A stretch of DNA of 64,000 nucleotides, from positions 558,001-622,000 of the forward strand of contig NZ_AUFJ01000010.1 in NCBI RefSeq assembly GCF_000426445.1, written 5' to 3'. The translations under genes and the position numbers were made by a program. Under the pieces are notes generated by a model. The model was not told the origin of the DNA. It did not search any database and worked only from the letters and a program-made list of their open reading frames with translations. Below, one piece after another: positions 9,908 to 18,587 of the stretch (the stretch's first letter is position 1; the number at the start of each line of letters is the position of its first letter). The DNA is from Brevibacterium album DSM 18261. Lineage in GTDB: Bacteria > Actinomycetota > Actinomycetes > Actinomycetales > Brevibacteriaceae.

Positions 9908-11557
9908 ATGGACGTGCTCGTCATCGGATTCGGCCTCTCCGGCCTCGTCGCCGCCGTCGAGGCCGCGGACGGCGGCGCGACCGTCACGCTCATCGACCAG
10001 CAGGGCGAGGCCGATCTGGGAGGGCAGGCCCACTGGAGCTTCGGCGGCCTGTTCCTCATCGACTCGCCGGAGCAGCGGCGCATGGGCATCCGCGACTCCC
10101 TCGAACTCGCCCGGCGCGACTGGCACGGCACGGCGCAGTTCGCCGATCGCGACGAGAATCCCCGGCGGTGGGCCGAGGCCTACCTCGAGTTCGCCGCGGG
10201 CGAGAAGCGCGCCTGGCTGCGCAGCATGGGCGTTCGGTTCTTCCCCGTCGTCGGCTGGGCCGAGCGCGGGGACGGCACCGCGACCGGTCACGGCAATTCG
10301 GTGCCGCGCTTCCACATCACCTGGGGCACGGGACCGGGTGTGGTCGCGCCTTTCGTGCGCCGGCTCAGGGACCACATCCGCGCTGGCCGGATCCGCGTGC
10401 ACGTCCGCCACCGGGTGACCGAGCTGACGCGCGAGAGCGGACGGGTGACGGGTGCCTCGGGCACCGTCCTCGCCGCCACCGACTCACCCCGCGGCACGCT
10501 CGCGAGCACTGCTGTCACGGGCGATTTCGCGCTGCGCGCCGATGCCGTCGTGATCGCCTCGGGCGGGATCGGCGGGGACCAAGCCCGGGTGCGCGCGCAG
10601 TGGCCGGAACGGCTGGGGTCCCCGCCTGCGGAGATGCTCACGGGCGTGCCCGCCTATGTCGACGGCTCCATGTTCCCCGTGGCCGAGGCTGCGGGCGCGC
10701 ATGTGCTCAACCCGGACCGGATGTGGCACTACGTCGAGGGGATCAGGAACTGGGATCCGGTGTGGCCCGGCCACGGCATCCGCATTCTGCCGGGGCCGTC
10801 CTCGCTGTGGCTGGACGCCCGCGGACGCCGGCTGCCGGACCCCTGCTTCCCGGGCTTCGACACGATGGGCGCGCTCGCCCGCCTGCGGCGCACGGGGTAC
10901 GACCATTCGTGGTTCGTGCTCAACCGGCGCATCATCGAGAAGGAGTTCGCGCTCTCCGGCTCGGAGCAGAATCCCGATCTCACGGGGAAGTCGCTCGCGC
11001 AGCTGGCCGGACGGCTGGGCCCCGGCGCGCCGGGCCCCGTGCAGGCGTTCCTCGACCACGGGGAGGACTTCGTGCAGGCGGACTCCGTGGCCGCGCTGGT
11101 CCGCGGGATGAACGCGCTCACGGGCCCGGATCCCGCCACCGGGACGCCGCTGCTGGAGGCGGACACCGTCGCCGAGGCCGTGGCCGCCAGGGACGCCCAG
11201 GTCGCCAATCCGTTCGCCAAGGACAGGCAGATCCAGGCGATCCACGCCGCCAGGAACTACCGGGGCGACAGACTCATGCGCACCGTCGCACCGCATCCGC
11301 TCACTGACCCGCAGGCGGGTCCCCTCATCGCGGTGCGCCTGCGGGTGCTCACGCGCAAGACGCTGGGCGGTCTGCACACGGACCCGCAGGCACGTGTCCT
11401 GGACGCAGACGGCGAGGTGATCGAGGGGCTGTTCGCGGTGGGCGAGGCCGCCGGCTTCGGAGGCGGGGGCATGCACGGGCACTCCGCGCTCGAGGGGACG
11501 TTCCTGGGCGGATGCCTGTTCTCCGGGAGGGTGGCCGGGCGCGAGGCGGCGGGGTGA
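9908..11557 (+). CDS. FAD-binding dehydrogenase (fumarate reductase/KstD-like)
   Basis: This 549-residue flavoprotein belongs to the FAD_binding_2 superfamily that includes fumarate reductase subunits and 3-ketosteroid dehydrogenases. It starts with a dinucleotide-binding motif (GFGLSGLVAA, residues 7-16) followed by a long FAD domain. A C-terminal FAD motif, GEAAGFGGGGMHGHSALEG, is near residue 515. Within the superfamily it looks like the group annotated simply as predicted FAD-binding dehydrogenase, so the substrate is not known. A GGAGGAG ribosome binding site precedes the ATG at 9908. It is convergent with the next flavoprotein gene, and a strong hairpin lies between their ends. Confidence 0.85.
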   Translation: MDVLVIGFGLSGLVAAVEAADGGATVTLIDQQGEADLGGQAHWSFGGLFLIDSPEQRRMGIRDSLELARRDWHGTAQFADRDENPRRWAEAYLEFAAGEKRAWLRSMGVRFFPVVGWAERGDGTATGHGNSVPRFHITWGTGPGVVAPFVRRLRDHIRAGRIRVHVRHRVTELTRESGRVTGASGTVLAATDSPRGTLASTAVTGDFALRADAVVIASGGIGGDQARVRAQWPERLGSPPAEMLTGVPAYVDGSMFPVAEAAGAHVLNPDRMWHYVEGIRNWDPVWPGHGIRILPGPSSLWLDARGRRLPDPCFPGFDTMGALARLRRTGYDHSWFVLNRRIIEKEFALSGSEQNPDLTGKSLAQLAGRLGPGAPGPVQAFLDHGEDFVQADSVAALVRGMNALTGPDPATGTPLLEADTVAEAVAARDAQVANPFAKDRQIQAIHAARNYRGDRLMRTVAPHPLTDPQAGPLIAVRLRVLTRKTLGGLHTDPQARVLDADGEVIEGLFAVGEAAGFGGGGMHGHSALEGTFLGGCLFSGRVAGREAAG

Positions 11558-11598
11558 ATGGCGGGCGAGGGACCGGGGATCGAGGCCGGGGAATCCCC

Positions 11599-11638
11599 CA
11601 CGCCGGAGTCGGTCGGCGCACCGACCGACTCGGTGTGG
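11599..11638. terminator. Bidirectional hairpin between convergent flavoprotein genes
   Basis: GAGTCGGTCGG (11606-11616) pairs perfectly with CCGACCGACTC (11621-11631) around a CGCA tetraloop. The stem can extend outward with CCACGCC/GGTGTGG. It lies midway between two convergent stops, so it can serve both genes. Confidence 0.7.
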
Positions 11639-11643
11639 ATCGG

Positions 11644-13083
11644 TCAGTTCCCAGGCGGATGCTGGTCTGCAAGGCACGGGTCTGCCGGGAGCCGGTCCGA
11701 TGAGCCGTGCTCCGCCAGGTAGTCCTCGATCTCGCGGGCGACCGCACGGCCGGCCCGGTTCGCGCCGATCGTCGAGGCGCTGGGCCCGTAGCCGGGCAGG
11801 TGCAGTCCGGGATTCACCGCCGCCCGTGTGGCGAGCCGGCCGTCGATGACGATGCCGCCTTCCGGGGTGCGCAGGCCCAGAGGCGCCAGATGATCGAGCC
11901 GGTGGAGGAAGCCCGTCGCCCAGAGGAGGACGTCGACGCTCAGGCGCCCCGAGGCCGGCACCCTGCCCCAGCCGTACGGGACGAGTCCGCGCTCCCGGGC
12001 AGGGGCTTCGGAAGCGGCCGGCGTCGCAGGAGGCAGGGAAACCTCGGCAGAGGAGGGCGCTCTGGGACGCAGGGTCGCCTCGGGAGCCGCCGTCCTGGGC
12101 GATATCTGCGAGGCGGGCGCCTCGTCCACGGACGTGCCGGAAGGCGCACCGCCCGAGGCCGCATCGAGCCCCTCCCAGACCACGCCGCGAGCCTCCACCC
12201 GGTCGAACATCGGCATGCACTCGGTCAGGGTGCACAGGCCGGCGGTGCCCGCGGTGCCGAGCGGCAGGCCCGTGTTCGACACGACGGAGCCCGGCGGCAG
12301 CCCGGCGCGCACGCGCTCCTCGACCCGGGCGATGACGGCCTGGCCGTACTCGGGGGTGAACTGCTCGGCGCGGATGTCGGGCTTCCGCCGGGAGGTCCAG
12401 AAGACCTCTGTCACGGCGGAGAGCTCCTCGATGTGCTGGACGGCGGAGATGCCGGCGCCCACCACCAGCACACGCTGTCCGCGGAAGTCCTCCGCCTGAG
12501 TGAAGTCGTGCGTGTGCAGCACGCGGCCGCGGAAGGTCTCGAAGCCGGGCGCGTACGGCCGACGCGGCCGGTCCCATGTCCCCGTCGCATTCACGACGGC
12601 CCGCGCCCGCACCCGGCGGATCTGCCGCCCTGGGCCGCTGTCTCCGGCCGCCCCCGACGCGGACAGCGTGACGAGGAAATCCGAACCGACTCCCCCGGGC
12701 TGCTCCACGCGCTCGACGGTCACCGGCCTCCGCACCCTCATCCCATAGCGGCGCTCGTAGCGGCCGTAGTACTCGGGGACCGTGGTTGCGGCGGGCACCG
12801 TCTCGTCGACCGGGAGGGCATCGCGCAGACCCCAGCCCGGCAGGTCGCTCACGCGGTTCGTCGTCTCGAGGGTGAGGCTCGGCCACCTGTGCTGCCAGGC
12901 GCCGCCGGGACCGGGGTTCGCGTCCACGAGCAGAAGCGCGCGCTCGTCTGCGAAACCGCGCCGCCGCAGATGATAGGCGGTGGAGAGACCTGCCTGCCCC
13001 ATCCCGATCACGAGCACGGACACCCGGTCCGGAATCCCCGCCAGCGGATCGGACTCGTGCGCCGCGGATCCGGTTCGGCTCAT
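11644..13083 (-). CDS. FAD/NADPH-dependent monooxygenase-like flavoprotein
   Basis: This 479-residue protein has the layout of class B flavin monooxygenases and related thioredoxin-reductase-fold oxidoreductases. A first Rossmann motif GMGQAG (residues 27-32) binds FAD, a second, VVGAGISAVQH near residue 200, is for NADPH, and an ATGF motif is close to the C-terminus. GGAGG lies 7 bp before the ATG at 13083, which decides the start. A Pro/Ala/Thr-rich insertion of about 65 residues (about 305-370) interrupts the second half and is unlike the conserved core. The substrate cannot be told. It is convergent with the other flavoprotein and divergent from the endonuclease gene. Confidence 0.8.
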   Translation of the reverse strand: MSRTGSAAHESDPLAGIPDRVSVLVIGMGQAGLSTAYHLRRRGFADERALLLVDANPGPGGAWQHRWPSLTLETTNRVSDLPGWGLRDALPVDETVPAATTVPEYYGRYERRYGMRVRRPVTVERVEQPGGVGSDFLVTLSASGAAGDSGPGRQIRRVRARAVVNATGTWDRPRRPYAPGFETFRGRVLHTHDFTQAEDFRGQRVLVVGAGISAVQHIEELSAVTEVFWTSRRKPDIRAEQFTPEYGQAVIARVEERVRAGLPPGSVVSNTGLPLGTAGTAGLCTLTECMPMFDRVEARGVVWEGLDAASGGAPSGTSVDEAPASQISPRTAAPEATLRPRAPSSAEVSLPPATPAASEAPARERGLVPYGWGRVPASGRLSVDVLLWATGFLHRLDHLAPLGLRTPEGGIVIDGRLATRAAVNPGLHLPGYGPSASTIGANRAGRAVAREIEDYLAEHGSSDRLPADPCLADQHPPGN

Positions 13084-13344
13084 GGGCTGCCCTCCTGCCT
13101 GCAGTGCGATGTGCTGTGTGAACCCGGTTCCCGTGCCCCCATCCGTGGACGATACCGGGCCCTCACCGGCCCCGGCCTCGGCCTCCAGCAGGTTGCGTCT
13201 GCGCATCGGCTGTCCGACACGGCCGGGACGCAGACGTGGCTTACCGTGGGGCACGCACCTTGGAGCACATCATGAGGGGCACTTCCCGGGCCGGCCGGAG
13301 CAGCGTGAGACTCTTCACAGTCCCCTCTCCCGCGCTCACATGAA

Positions 13345-13383
13345 TTGTTCGCTTATGCAATAGAAGCGTAGGATCGAGCCTCG
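13345..13383 (+). promoter_or_regulatory. Promoter of the HNH endonuclease gene, probably leaderless
   Basis: TTGTTC (13345-13350) and TAGGAT (13369-13374) are 18 bp apart. The expected start site falls at about 13381-13383, on or next to the GTG start codon, and no strong Shine-Dalgarno is placed to serve it. Confidence 0.5.
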
Positions 13384-14498
13384 TGCGCAAGATTCTTCCC
13401 CTGGCGCTGTGCGCCCTCCTCACCCTGACCGCCTGCGAGTCCGGCTCCGCCGAGACCACGGAGGCCGTACCCGCCGCGGCGACGGCCTCGGCGCCCGCCG
13501 CAGACGATCACGAGACCTCTGAGGCCGCCACCGGCACCGCCCTCGAAATGCTGCGCGGCCTCGACGTCAAGGGCCGAGCGCCCAAGACCGGCTACGACCG
13601 CGAGGCGTTCGGCTGGCGCGACGACGTCGATCACAACGGCTGCGACACCCGCAATGACGTGCTGCGCCGCGACCTCGCGCGGATCGAACTCGCCCCCGAC
13701 GGCTGCGTGGTGCTGGGCGGTTCGCTCACCTCCGACTACACGGGAGACACCTTCGACTTCATCCGCGGCGACGGCAACAACATCGACATCGACCACATCG
13801 TCGCCCTGTCGAACGCCTGGCAGACCGGCGCGCAGCAGCTCGACGACACTGAACTGGTCGCCCTCGCCAACGATCCGCTCAACCTCATCGCGGTGGAGTC
13901 CTCGCTCAACCGGCAGAAGGGCGACGCCGATGCCGCGACCTGGCTGCCGCCGCGCCGGGACTACCGCTGCGAGTACGTGGCCCGCCAGGTCCGCGTGAAG
14001 CACGACTACGAGCTGTGGGTGACCCCGGCCGAGTTCGACGCCATCGAGGGCCTCCTGCTCGACTGCGGCGAAGCGGCCTACGACGAGGACGAGGCGTGGC
14101 CGGCCGCCCATGACGGCGATCTCGACCCGGAGACCAGCTCCCGGGCGGGGGACGAGACCGGGACATCCTCCTCCGGCGGGGGTACCGGCCGCACCGGTGC
14201 GGGAACGAGCGGAGAGCGCACGGGGACAGCCGGCTCGGGCTCGGCCGGCTCGGGCAGCAGCGGATCTGGGTCCAGCGGTACGGGCTCCTCCGGTTCCTCC
14301 GGCTCGGGCGGCGGCTCGGGCTCCGGCTCCTCCGGCACGAGGAGCGAGGGCACCGCGGGCGGCTCAGCCCGAGACGCAGGCGGAGCGTTCGAGAACTGCA
14401 CCGCCGCACGCGAGGCCGGGGCCGCGCCCGTCCACCGAGGCGATCCCGGCTACGGCCCTCACCTCGACCGCGATGGCGACGGAGTGGGCTGCGAGTAG
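13383..14498 (+). CDS. Secreted lipoprotein HNH endonuclease with Excalibur domain
   Basis: This 371-residue exported protein begins with a lipoprotein signal (LTAC lipobox, Cys18). An HNH nuclease domain of the GmrSD-C/DUF1524 type (about residues 55-225) follows, with DHIVAL and LNRQKGD motifs holding the catalytic His and Asn. Next come about 100 residues of Gly/Ser/Thr repeats and a C-terminal Excalibur calcium-binding motif ending DRDGDGVGCE. It probably degrades DNA outside the membrane, for nutrition or competition; extracellular nucleases could also feed the nucleoside route at 3.6-7.9 kb. The start is GTG, as the conserved signal peptide demands. The Ser/Gly spacer likely crosses the cell wall. 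Confidence 0.88.
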   Translation: MRKILPLALCALLTLTACESGSAETTEAVPAAATASAPAADDHETSEAATGTALEMLRGLDVKGRAPKTGYDREAFGWRDDVDHNGCDTRNDVLRRDLARIELAPDGCVVLGGSLTSDYTGDTFDFIRGDGNNIDIDHIVALSNAWQTGAQQLDDTELVALANDPLNLIAVESSLNRQKGDADAATWLPPRRDYRCEYVARQVRVKHDYELWVTPAEFDAIEGLLLDCGEAAYDEDEAWPAAHDGDLDPETSSRAGDETGTSSSGGGTGRTGAGTSGERTGTAGSGSAGSGSSGSGSSGTGSSGSSGSGGGSGSGSSGTRSEGTAGGSARDAGGAFENCTAAREAGAAPVHRGDPGYGPHLDRDGDGVGCE

Positions 14499-14517
14499 CC
14501 CCTCAGCCCCGATTCGC

Positions 14518-14575
14518 CGGGTGAGCGGTTCCTGTCGGTTCGCGACCCTCACACCGACAGAAGCCGCTCACTCGG
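14518..14575. repeat. Dispersed palindrome, family A copy 2
   Basis: Arms GTGAGCGGTTCCTGTCGGT (14521-14539) and ACCGACAGAAGCCGCTCAC (14553-14571) pair at 17 of 19 positions. The sequence is a clear relative of the palindrome at 5298-5357, including the flanking CCGG and TCGG. It sits between convergent gene ends and could terminate both. Confidence 0.8.
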
Positions 14576-14627
14576 CCGGACGGAAAGACAGCGGGGACAG
14601 AGAGACAGGGGAAGGGAGGGTCAGCGC

Positions 14628-16268
14628 TCAGTCGCGGTCGTCCATGTCGAGGAGATCCTCACCGGAGAGGCCCTCGTCATAGTCCGCGAGGTCATGGTCG
14701 GGGTCGCGCTCCTCCCCCGGGCCGTCCGACTCCCCGCTCCGGTCATCAGCGGCCCAGCCGCCCTCGGCTCGCACACCTGCGGCCCGGCCACGGTCCGTCC
14801 AGCCACCGTCAGCCCAGTCACCGGCCTCCCCGCCATCGGCGAAGTCATCCCCCTCGTCCGGAGCGGCGGCGGAGCCATCCGAGAGGGCATCCCGGTTCAT
14901 CGCCTCGCGCAGCTCCGCGGCCTCGGCTACGAGCGTGCTGACGGCTCCGAGGAGGTGCCGGTCCTCGGTCTCCTCCCCCGCGGCGAGCGCGCTCAGCACG
15001 GCCCGCCGCACCGCCTCCTTCGCGAACGATCCCGTCGTGCCGGCCGAGGCGAGGGCGGCGAGTTCGATTCCCGCCTCGGTGATGGGCAGCTCGCGGGCGC
15101 TGCGGGCGAGGAGCTGCCGGCGGAGCTCACGCGTGGGCAGCGGCACCTCGACGGCGAGGTCGATGCGCCCGGGCCTCAGCGCGAGAGCCTCCTCCAGCAC
15201 GTCCACACGGTTGGTGGTGAGCACGAAGGCGATGTCCGCGTCGTCGTCGAGCCCGTCGAGGACGTCGAGCACATCGAAGAGCACCGCCCGCTCGCCCTCG
15301 CCGAAGTCCCGGTCGGCGGCCACGAGATCCGCGTCCTCGAGGACGATGATCGCCCTGCCGAGGGAGCGCGCGGTCGCCGCTGCCTGACGGATGCGCGAGA
15401 GCGCTCCGCCCTGCAGGAGGATCGCGGTCGTCTCGGGGGCCCGGGAGAGGAGGTAGCGGACGGTGTGGGTCTTGCCCGTGCCGGGAGGGCCGTAGAGCAG
15501 CACCCCGCGGGCGAGGTGCTGACCCACCGCACGGAGCTCGGCGGCGTTCTCGCTCATCCCCAGGACCGAGGCCTCGATCCGCTCGAGCGTGCCCTCCGGC
15601 AGGACGATGTCCTCGCGGGTGAGCCGGGGCCGCGGGTGGAACTCGATGCCCACCTCGTCGGAGCCGAACTCATCGGCGATGAAGCTCACGACCTGCCCGC
15701 TCAGCACCGAGCCCTCCCGCATATGGGCCTCGACATCCGCGAGGACCGATCGCGACAGCCTCTCGTCGGCCGAGAGCACCTCGACCCGGATGACCGGAGG
15801 ATGCGGGCCCTCCCCCGCGGCACACGCGTACACGACCGCGGGTGTGCTCCCGATACGCAGCAGGCGGATCGCATTCGTCGCGACATGGCGCACCGCGCCC
15901 GGGCCCACCGGCACCGCCTGGCGCTCCACCGCACCCTGTTCGTAGATGGCGAACTGGTTGGCGAGCACCTCGCTCAGCGCCGGCGACTCGCCCGCGGGCA
16001 CGACCCCGTGGAGTGCCTGGCCCTCAGCGAGCGCTTCGAGGGCGGCGTCGACATCGGCCCACCGCCACAGCGGGAACTCCTGGCGGACCGGCTCGAGCGA
16101 GCGGGGTCCGACGCCCAGGTGGTCGCCGAGCAGCGTCTCCAGCTCCCTGCGCTTCTCCGCTCCCGCGGCCTGGCTCATGGCGGTGATGAACTCGTGGAAG
16201 TCGACGGCGAAGCGTTCGAGGTCGATGGAGGACGGCTTTGCTGCTGATGCGCTCGTGTGCTCGCTCAT
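14628..16268 (-). CDS. AAA+ ATPase of unknown role
   Basis: This 546-residue cytoplasmic protein has an uncharacterised N-terminal half (residues 1-225) and a classical AAA+ module. Walker A is GPPGTGKT near residue 260, Walker B is IIVLEDAD near 310, followed by a TTNR sensor-1 type motif, ALRPGRID and a helical lid. The last ~90 residues are highly acidic with repeated ADGG(E/W)-type units and end in LLDMDDRD, probably a disordered tail or docking segment. The ATPase core resembles the CDC48/FtsH-like single-AAA group that remodels proteins. No partner gene is adjacent: the neighbours are convergent (endonuclease) or a lipid kinase 76 bp upstream. Confidence 0.82.
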   Translation of the reverse strand: MSEHTSASAAKPSSIDLERFAVDFHEFITAMSQAAGAEKRRELETLLGDHLGVGPRSLEPVRQEFPLWRWADVDAALEALAEGQALHGVVPAGESPALSEVLANQFAIYEQGAVERQAVPVGPGAVRHVATNAIRLLRIGSTPAVVYACAAGEGPHPPVIRVEVLSADERLSRSVLADVEAHMREGSVLSGQVVSFIADEFGSDEVGIEFHPRPRLTREDIVLPEGTLERIEASVLGMSENAAELRAVGQHLARGVLLYGPPGTGKTHTVRYLLSRAPETTAILLQGGALSRIRQAAATARSLGRAIIVLEDADLVAADRDFGEGERAVLFDVLDVLDGLDDDADIAFVLTTNRVDVLEEALALRPGRIDLAVEVPLPTRELRRQLLARSARELPITEAGIELAALASAGTTGSFAKEAVRRAVLSALAAGEETEDRHLLGAVSTLVAEAAELREAMNRDALSDGSAAAPDEGDDFADGGEAGDWADGGWTDRGRAAGVRAEGGWAADDRSGESDGPGEERDPDHDLADYDEGLSGEDLLDMDDRD

Positions 16269-16343
16269 GCGCCCAGCCTATGCGGGCGGGGCGGGCGCGC
16301 GGGGCAGGCGGGCTGAACGTGCGCGGGGGCATGCGCGTGCGGT

Positions 16344-17714
16344 TCAGGGATGTGGCCTCGGGCGGATGACCCGCAGAGCGCCCGGCGCCGTCCTCACCGC
16401 GAGCGCCGTCGCCCAGCCGGCGGATTCGCCGTCGAGGTGCACCGGTGCCGGCGTCTCTGCCTCCACCGCCGCAGCGGTCACCGTCTCGCACCGGAGAGCG
16501 GGGCTGGAGAGGTGCCCGCCGAGGAGCCCGGCCAGGAACACGTCCGGCCACCCCTGGGGCACTTCCTCCCCGCGCACGGCCAGGAATGCGAGGGTGCCGG
16601 TGTCGGTGCTGCCATGGGGGAACACCGTGACGCCGCCGGGGATCATGCTGATGTTGCCGAACTCCACGCCCCAGACGGAATTCGTCTCGGACCGGACGAG
16701 CGCCTTCCCGGCCCGGCCGACAGAGCCTTCGAGGGGGCAGGGAGAGTCCTCGAGCGTGCCGGGAGGCTCCACAGTGCGCAGGCGCACCTGGATCGGCGGT
16801 GCCGTGAGGGTGCGGACTGCACCGAGGCCGTAGCCCAGCGGACCCAGCAGACGTTTGGCCCCGTGCGGTGTGGACGTGATCGCGCGGCCGCTGCCTCCCA
16901 TCCCCGCGTCCGTGAGGAACGGCAACGGCGGCGTGCGCCTCCCATCGGAGCGCGTCAGCCGTGCCCAGCCGAGGTCGGACCGGACCGCCTCCCACCTGGG
17001 ATGAGCCTCGGTCTGGTCGCCGGACGCGCGCGGGCCCGCACCGCACAGGCGGGCCTCGTGCAGGTCTGACCCCCGCGCGAGTGGCTTCAGCAGAGCGGCC
17101 TCGCGCGTGCCTGCTCTCTCCCGACCGGTGAGGCACGGATCGGCCGGACCCTGACCGGACGGACGGACCCCGGCATTCGGTGGGGACAGGCACGGGCGCA
17201 CTGCATCGCCGTGCGGCAGCCCCCCGGCGACGAGCACCTCACGGAGCAGCGCGAGTGCGCTCCGAGGCGAGCGGACGCCGTGGGAGAAGGCGAACAGATT
17301 GGCGGTGCCGACGGGGACGGCGAGGAGCGGCGGGGGCTCGGTGCCCGGGCGCAGCGCAGCCGGCAGGGACACCGCCCCCGAGGCAGGAGCCAGTCCGCCC
17401 GCGACCTCACGCAGCGTGCCGTCGCCGCCGATGACCACGACGAGGTCCGTCCGCGGCGGCGCATGGGCGTCCAGCCCCCGCTCGGGTTCCGCGTATGTGG
17501 TGTCTGCGCTCTCCGGTCCGGATGTGCGCAGAGACCACATACGTGTGCGCGGCCTCGGAGGTGCGGGAACCACTGTGAGGGCCCCGCCCGGGCGCACCGG
17601 GCTCGTGCGGCTCACGTGGAAGGTCGCGCCGTAGGCCCGGCAGAGGGCCTTCACACGTCCGCATGCGCGCCGGCTGCGGCCGTGCACGGGGTTGACGACG
17701 ATCTCGACGTGCAT
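16344..17714 (-). CDS. Diacylglycerol/sphingosine kinase-family lipid kinase
   Basis: The family phosphorylates lipids such as diacylglycerol. The start MHVEIVVNPVHGR (ATG at 17714) and the nucleotide motif VVVIGGDGTLRE (near residue 97) with PVGTANLFA define a DAGK catalytic domain. At 456 residues it is well above the usual ~300, with at least two Pro/Arg-rich insertions. One, between the first strand-helix unit and the GGDGT motif, contains an 18-bp inverted repeat (17492-17543) that is translated in frame. The core motifs are intact, so the enzyme may be active. It is transcribed in the same direction as azoR upstream and the AAA+ gene downstream, with short gaps of 60-76 bp. Confidence 0.85.
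   Translation of the reverse strand: MHVEIVVNPVHGRSRRACGRVKALCRAYGATFHVSRTSPVRPGGALTVVPAPPRPRTRMWSLRTSGPESADTTYAEPERGLDAHAPPRTDLVVVIGGDGTLREVAGGLAPASGAVSLPAALRPGTEPPPLLAVPVGTANLFAFSHGVRSPRSALALLREVLVAGGLPHGDAVRPCLSPPNAGVRPSGQGPADPCLTGRERAGTREAALLKPLARGSDLHEARLCGAGPRASGDQTEAHPRWEAVRSDLGWARLTRSDGRRTPPLPFLTDAGMGGSGRAITSTPHGAKRLLGPLGYGLGAVRTLTAPPIQVRLRTVEPPGTLEDSPCPLEGSVGRAGKALVRSETNSVWGVEFGNISMIPGGVTVFPHGSTDTGTLAFLAVRGEEVPQGWPDVFLAGLLGGHLSSPALRCETVTAAAVEAETPAPVHLDGESAGWATALAVRTAPGALRVIRPRPHP
17492..17543. repeat. Palindromic element inside the lipid kinase gene
   Basis: Arms CGTATGTGGTGTCTGCGC (17492-17509) and GCGCAGAGACCACATACG (17526-17543) pair at 17 of 18 positions around a 16-nt loop. The element lies wholly in coding sequence and adds about 17 residues (around 57-74) without breaking the frame. 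Confidence 0.8.
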
Positions 17715-17774
17715 GCGGCCATTATCCGCCGTGCGCCTCCAGCTGCGGAGGCTGCGCACGCAGTGCTCAGATGC

Positions 17775-18401
17775 TCAGACGGATGCCAGCTCGCGGCCTC
17801 GGCGACGGGCGGCGGTGAGCGCCTCCTCGAGTTCGCCCGCAGCCCTGTCCGCTCCGAGTTCGGGCAGGAGGCCCGCGAGCGTCCGGTCGACCGTGATCGC
17901 CTCGACCTCCATGCCCATCGCAGTGCCCAGCAGGGCGCGGAAGACGGGAACGGCGTGGTCGAAGTGGGCTTCGGCCTCGGCGGTGTCGTAGGCCGCCCCG
18001 CGGGAGGACATGATGACGGCGGGCCTGCCGGCGAGCGGCCCGGATTCGGCGGGCTTCCCTGCCGTGCGACCGGGCACGTGCAGATGGTCGAGCCATGCCT
18101 TGAGCGTGGAGGGCACAGAATAGTTGTAGAGCGGGGCGCCGATGACCAGCGCATCGGCGGCCAGCACCTCCCCGATGAGCTCGTCCTGCAGCGCTCTGGC
18201 AGGGCTGTCCGCCGGGACGCCCTCACGCGAGGCGAAGTGGAGGCCGAAGTGCGGCAGATGCGGGACCTGCTCCGCGTGGAGGTCGCGCGTGACGACCTCC
18301 CCGCCGGCCTCGGCCCATGCTCCGGAGAAGGCGGCGGTGAGCCGGCGGGAGTACGAGGCGTCGCCGGACAGGCTGCTGTCGATGCGCAGAAGTGTTCTCA
18401 C
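17775..18401 (-). CDS. azoR: FMN-dependent NADH azoreductase (AzoR-type)
   Basis: This 208-residue flavodoxin-fold quinone/azo reductase starts with IDSSLSGDASYSR, the FMN phosphate-binding loop. It continues with APLYNYSVPSTLKAWLDH near residue 88 (FMN isoalloxazine contacts) and MSSRGAAYD near 130. AzoR enzymes reduce quinones and azo dyes with NADH and help with thiol and quinone stress. The start is a GTG at 18401 with a GGGTGAGGG upstream. It is followed by the lipid kinase gene 60 bp downstream on the same strand. The length fits the family well. Confidence 0.92.
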   Translation of the reverse strand: MRTLLRIDSSLSGDASYSRRLTAAFSGAWAEAGGEVVTRDLHAEQVPHLPHFGLHFASREGVPADSPARALQDELIGEVLAADALVIGAPLYNYSVPSTLKAWLDHLHVPGRTAGKPAESGPLAGRPAVIMSSRGAAYDTAEAEAHFDHAVPVFRALLGTAMGMEVEAITVDRTLAGLLPELGADRAAGELEEALTAARRRGRELASV

Positions 18402-18483
18402 GCCCTCACCCTATCCGCAGGGGTGCGGCGCGGCGGAAGCTCCCTCCGCCGCACCGGTGCATGCCCCCGGGAGTCCTCCCACG

Positions 18484-18566
18484 AGCCTGTGCGGCAGCAG
18501 CCCTGCCGATCGCACGGACCGCTGCCGTACAGACCTCAGATCGCACAGGCCGCTGCCGCACAGGCT
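18484..18566. repeat. Inverted and direct repeats between azoR and the nucleotidase gene
   Basis: AGCCTGTGCGGCAGC (18484-18498) and GCTGCCGCACAGGCT (18552-18566) are perfect 15-bp arms. Between them an internal near-copy, with GCTGCCGTACAG, gives two directly repeated ~25-bp units starting GATCGCAC at about 18508 and 18539. It probably works as a terminator after the nucleotidase gene. Confidence 0.65.
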
Positions 18567-18587
18567 GACCGGCTCAGACCGATGAGG

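Noticed and set aside
18484..18566. CRISPR-like direct repeats between azoR and the nucleotidase gene
   Set aside because: Only two units with no spacer of constant length; better explained as a hairpin terminator.
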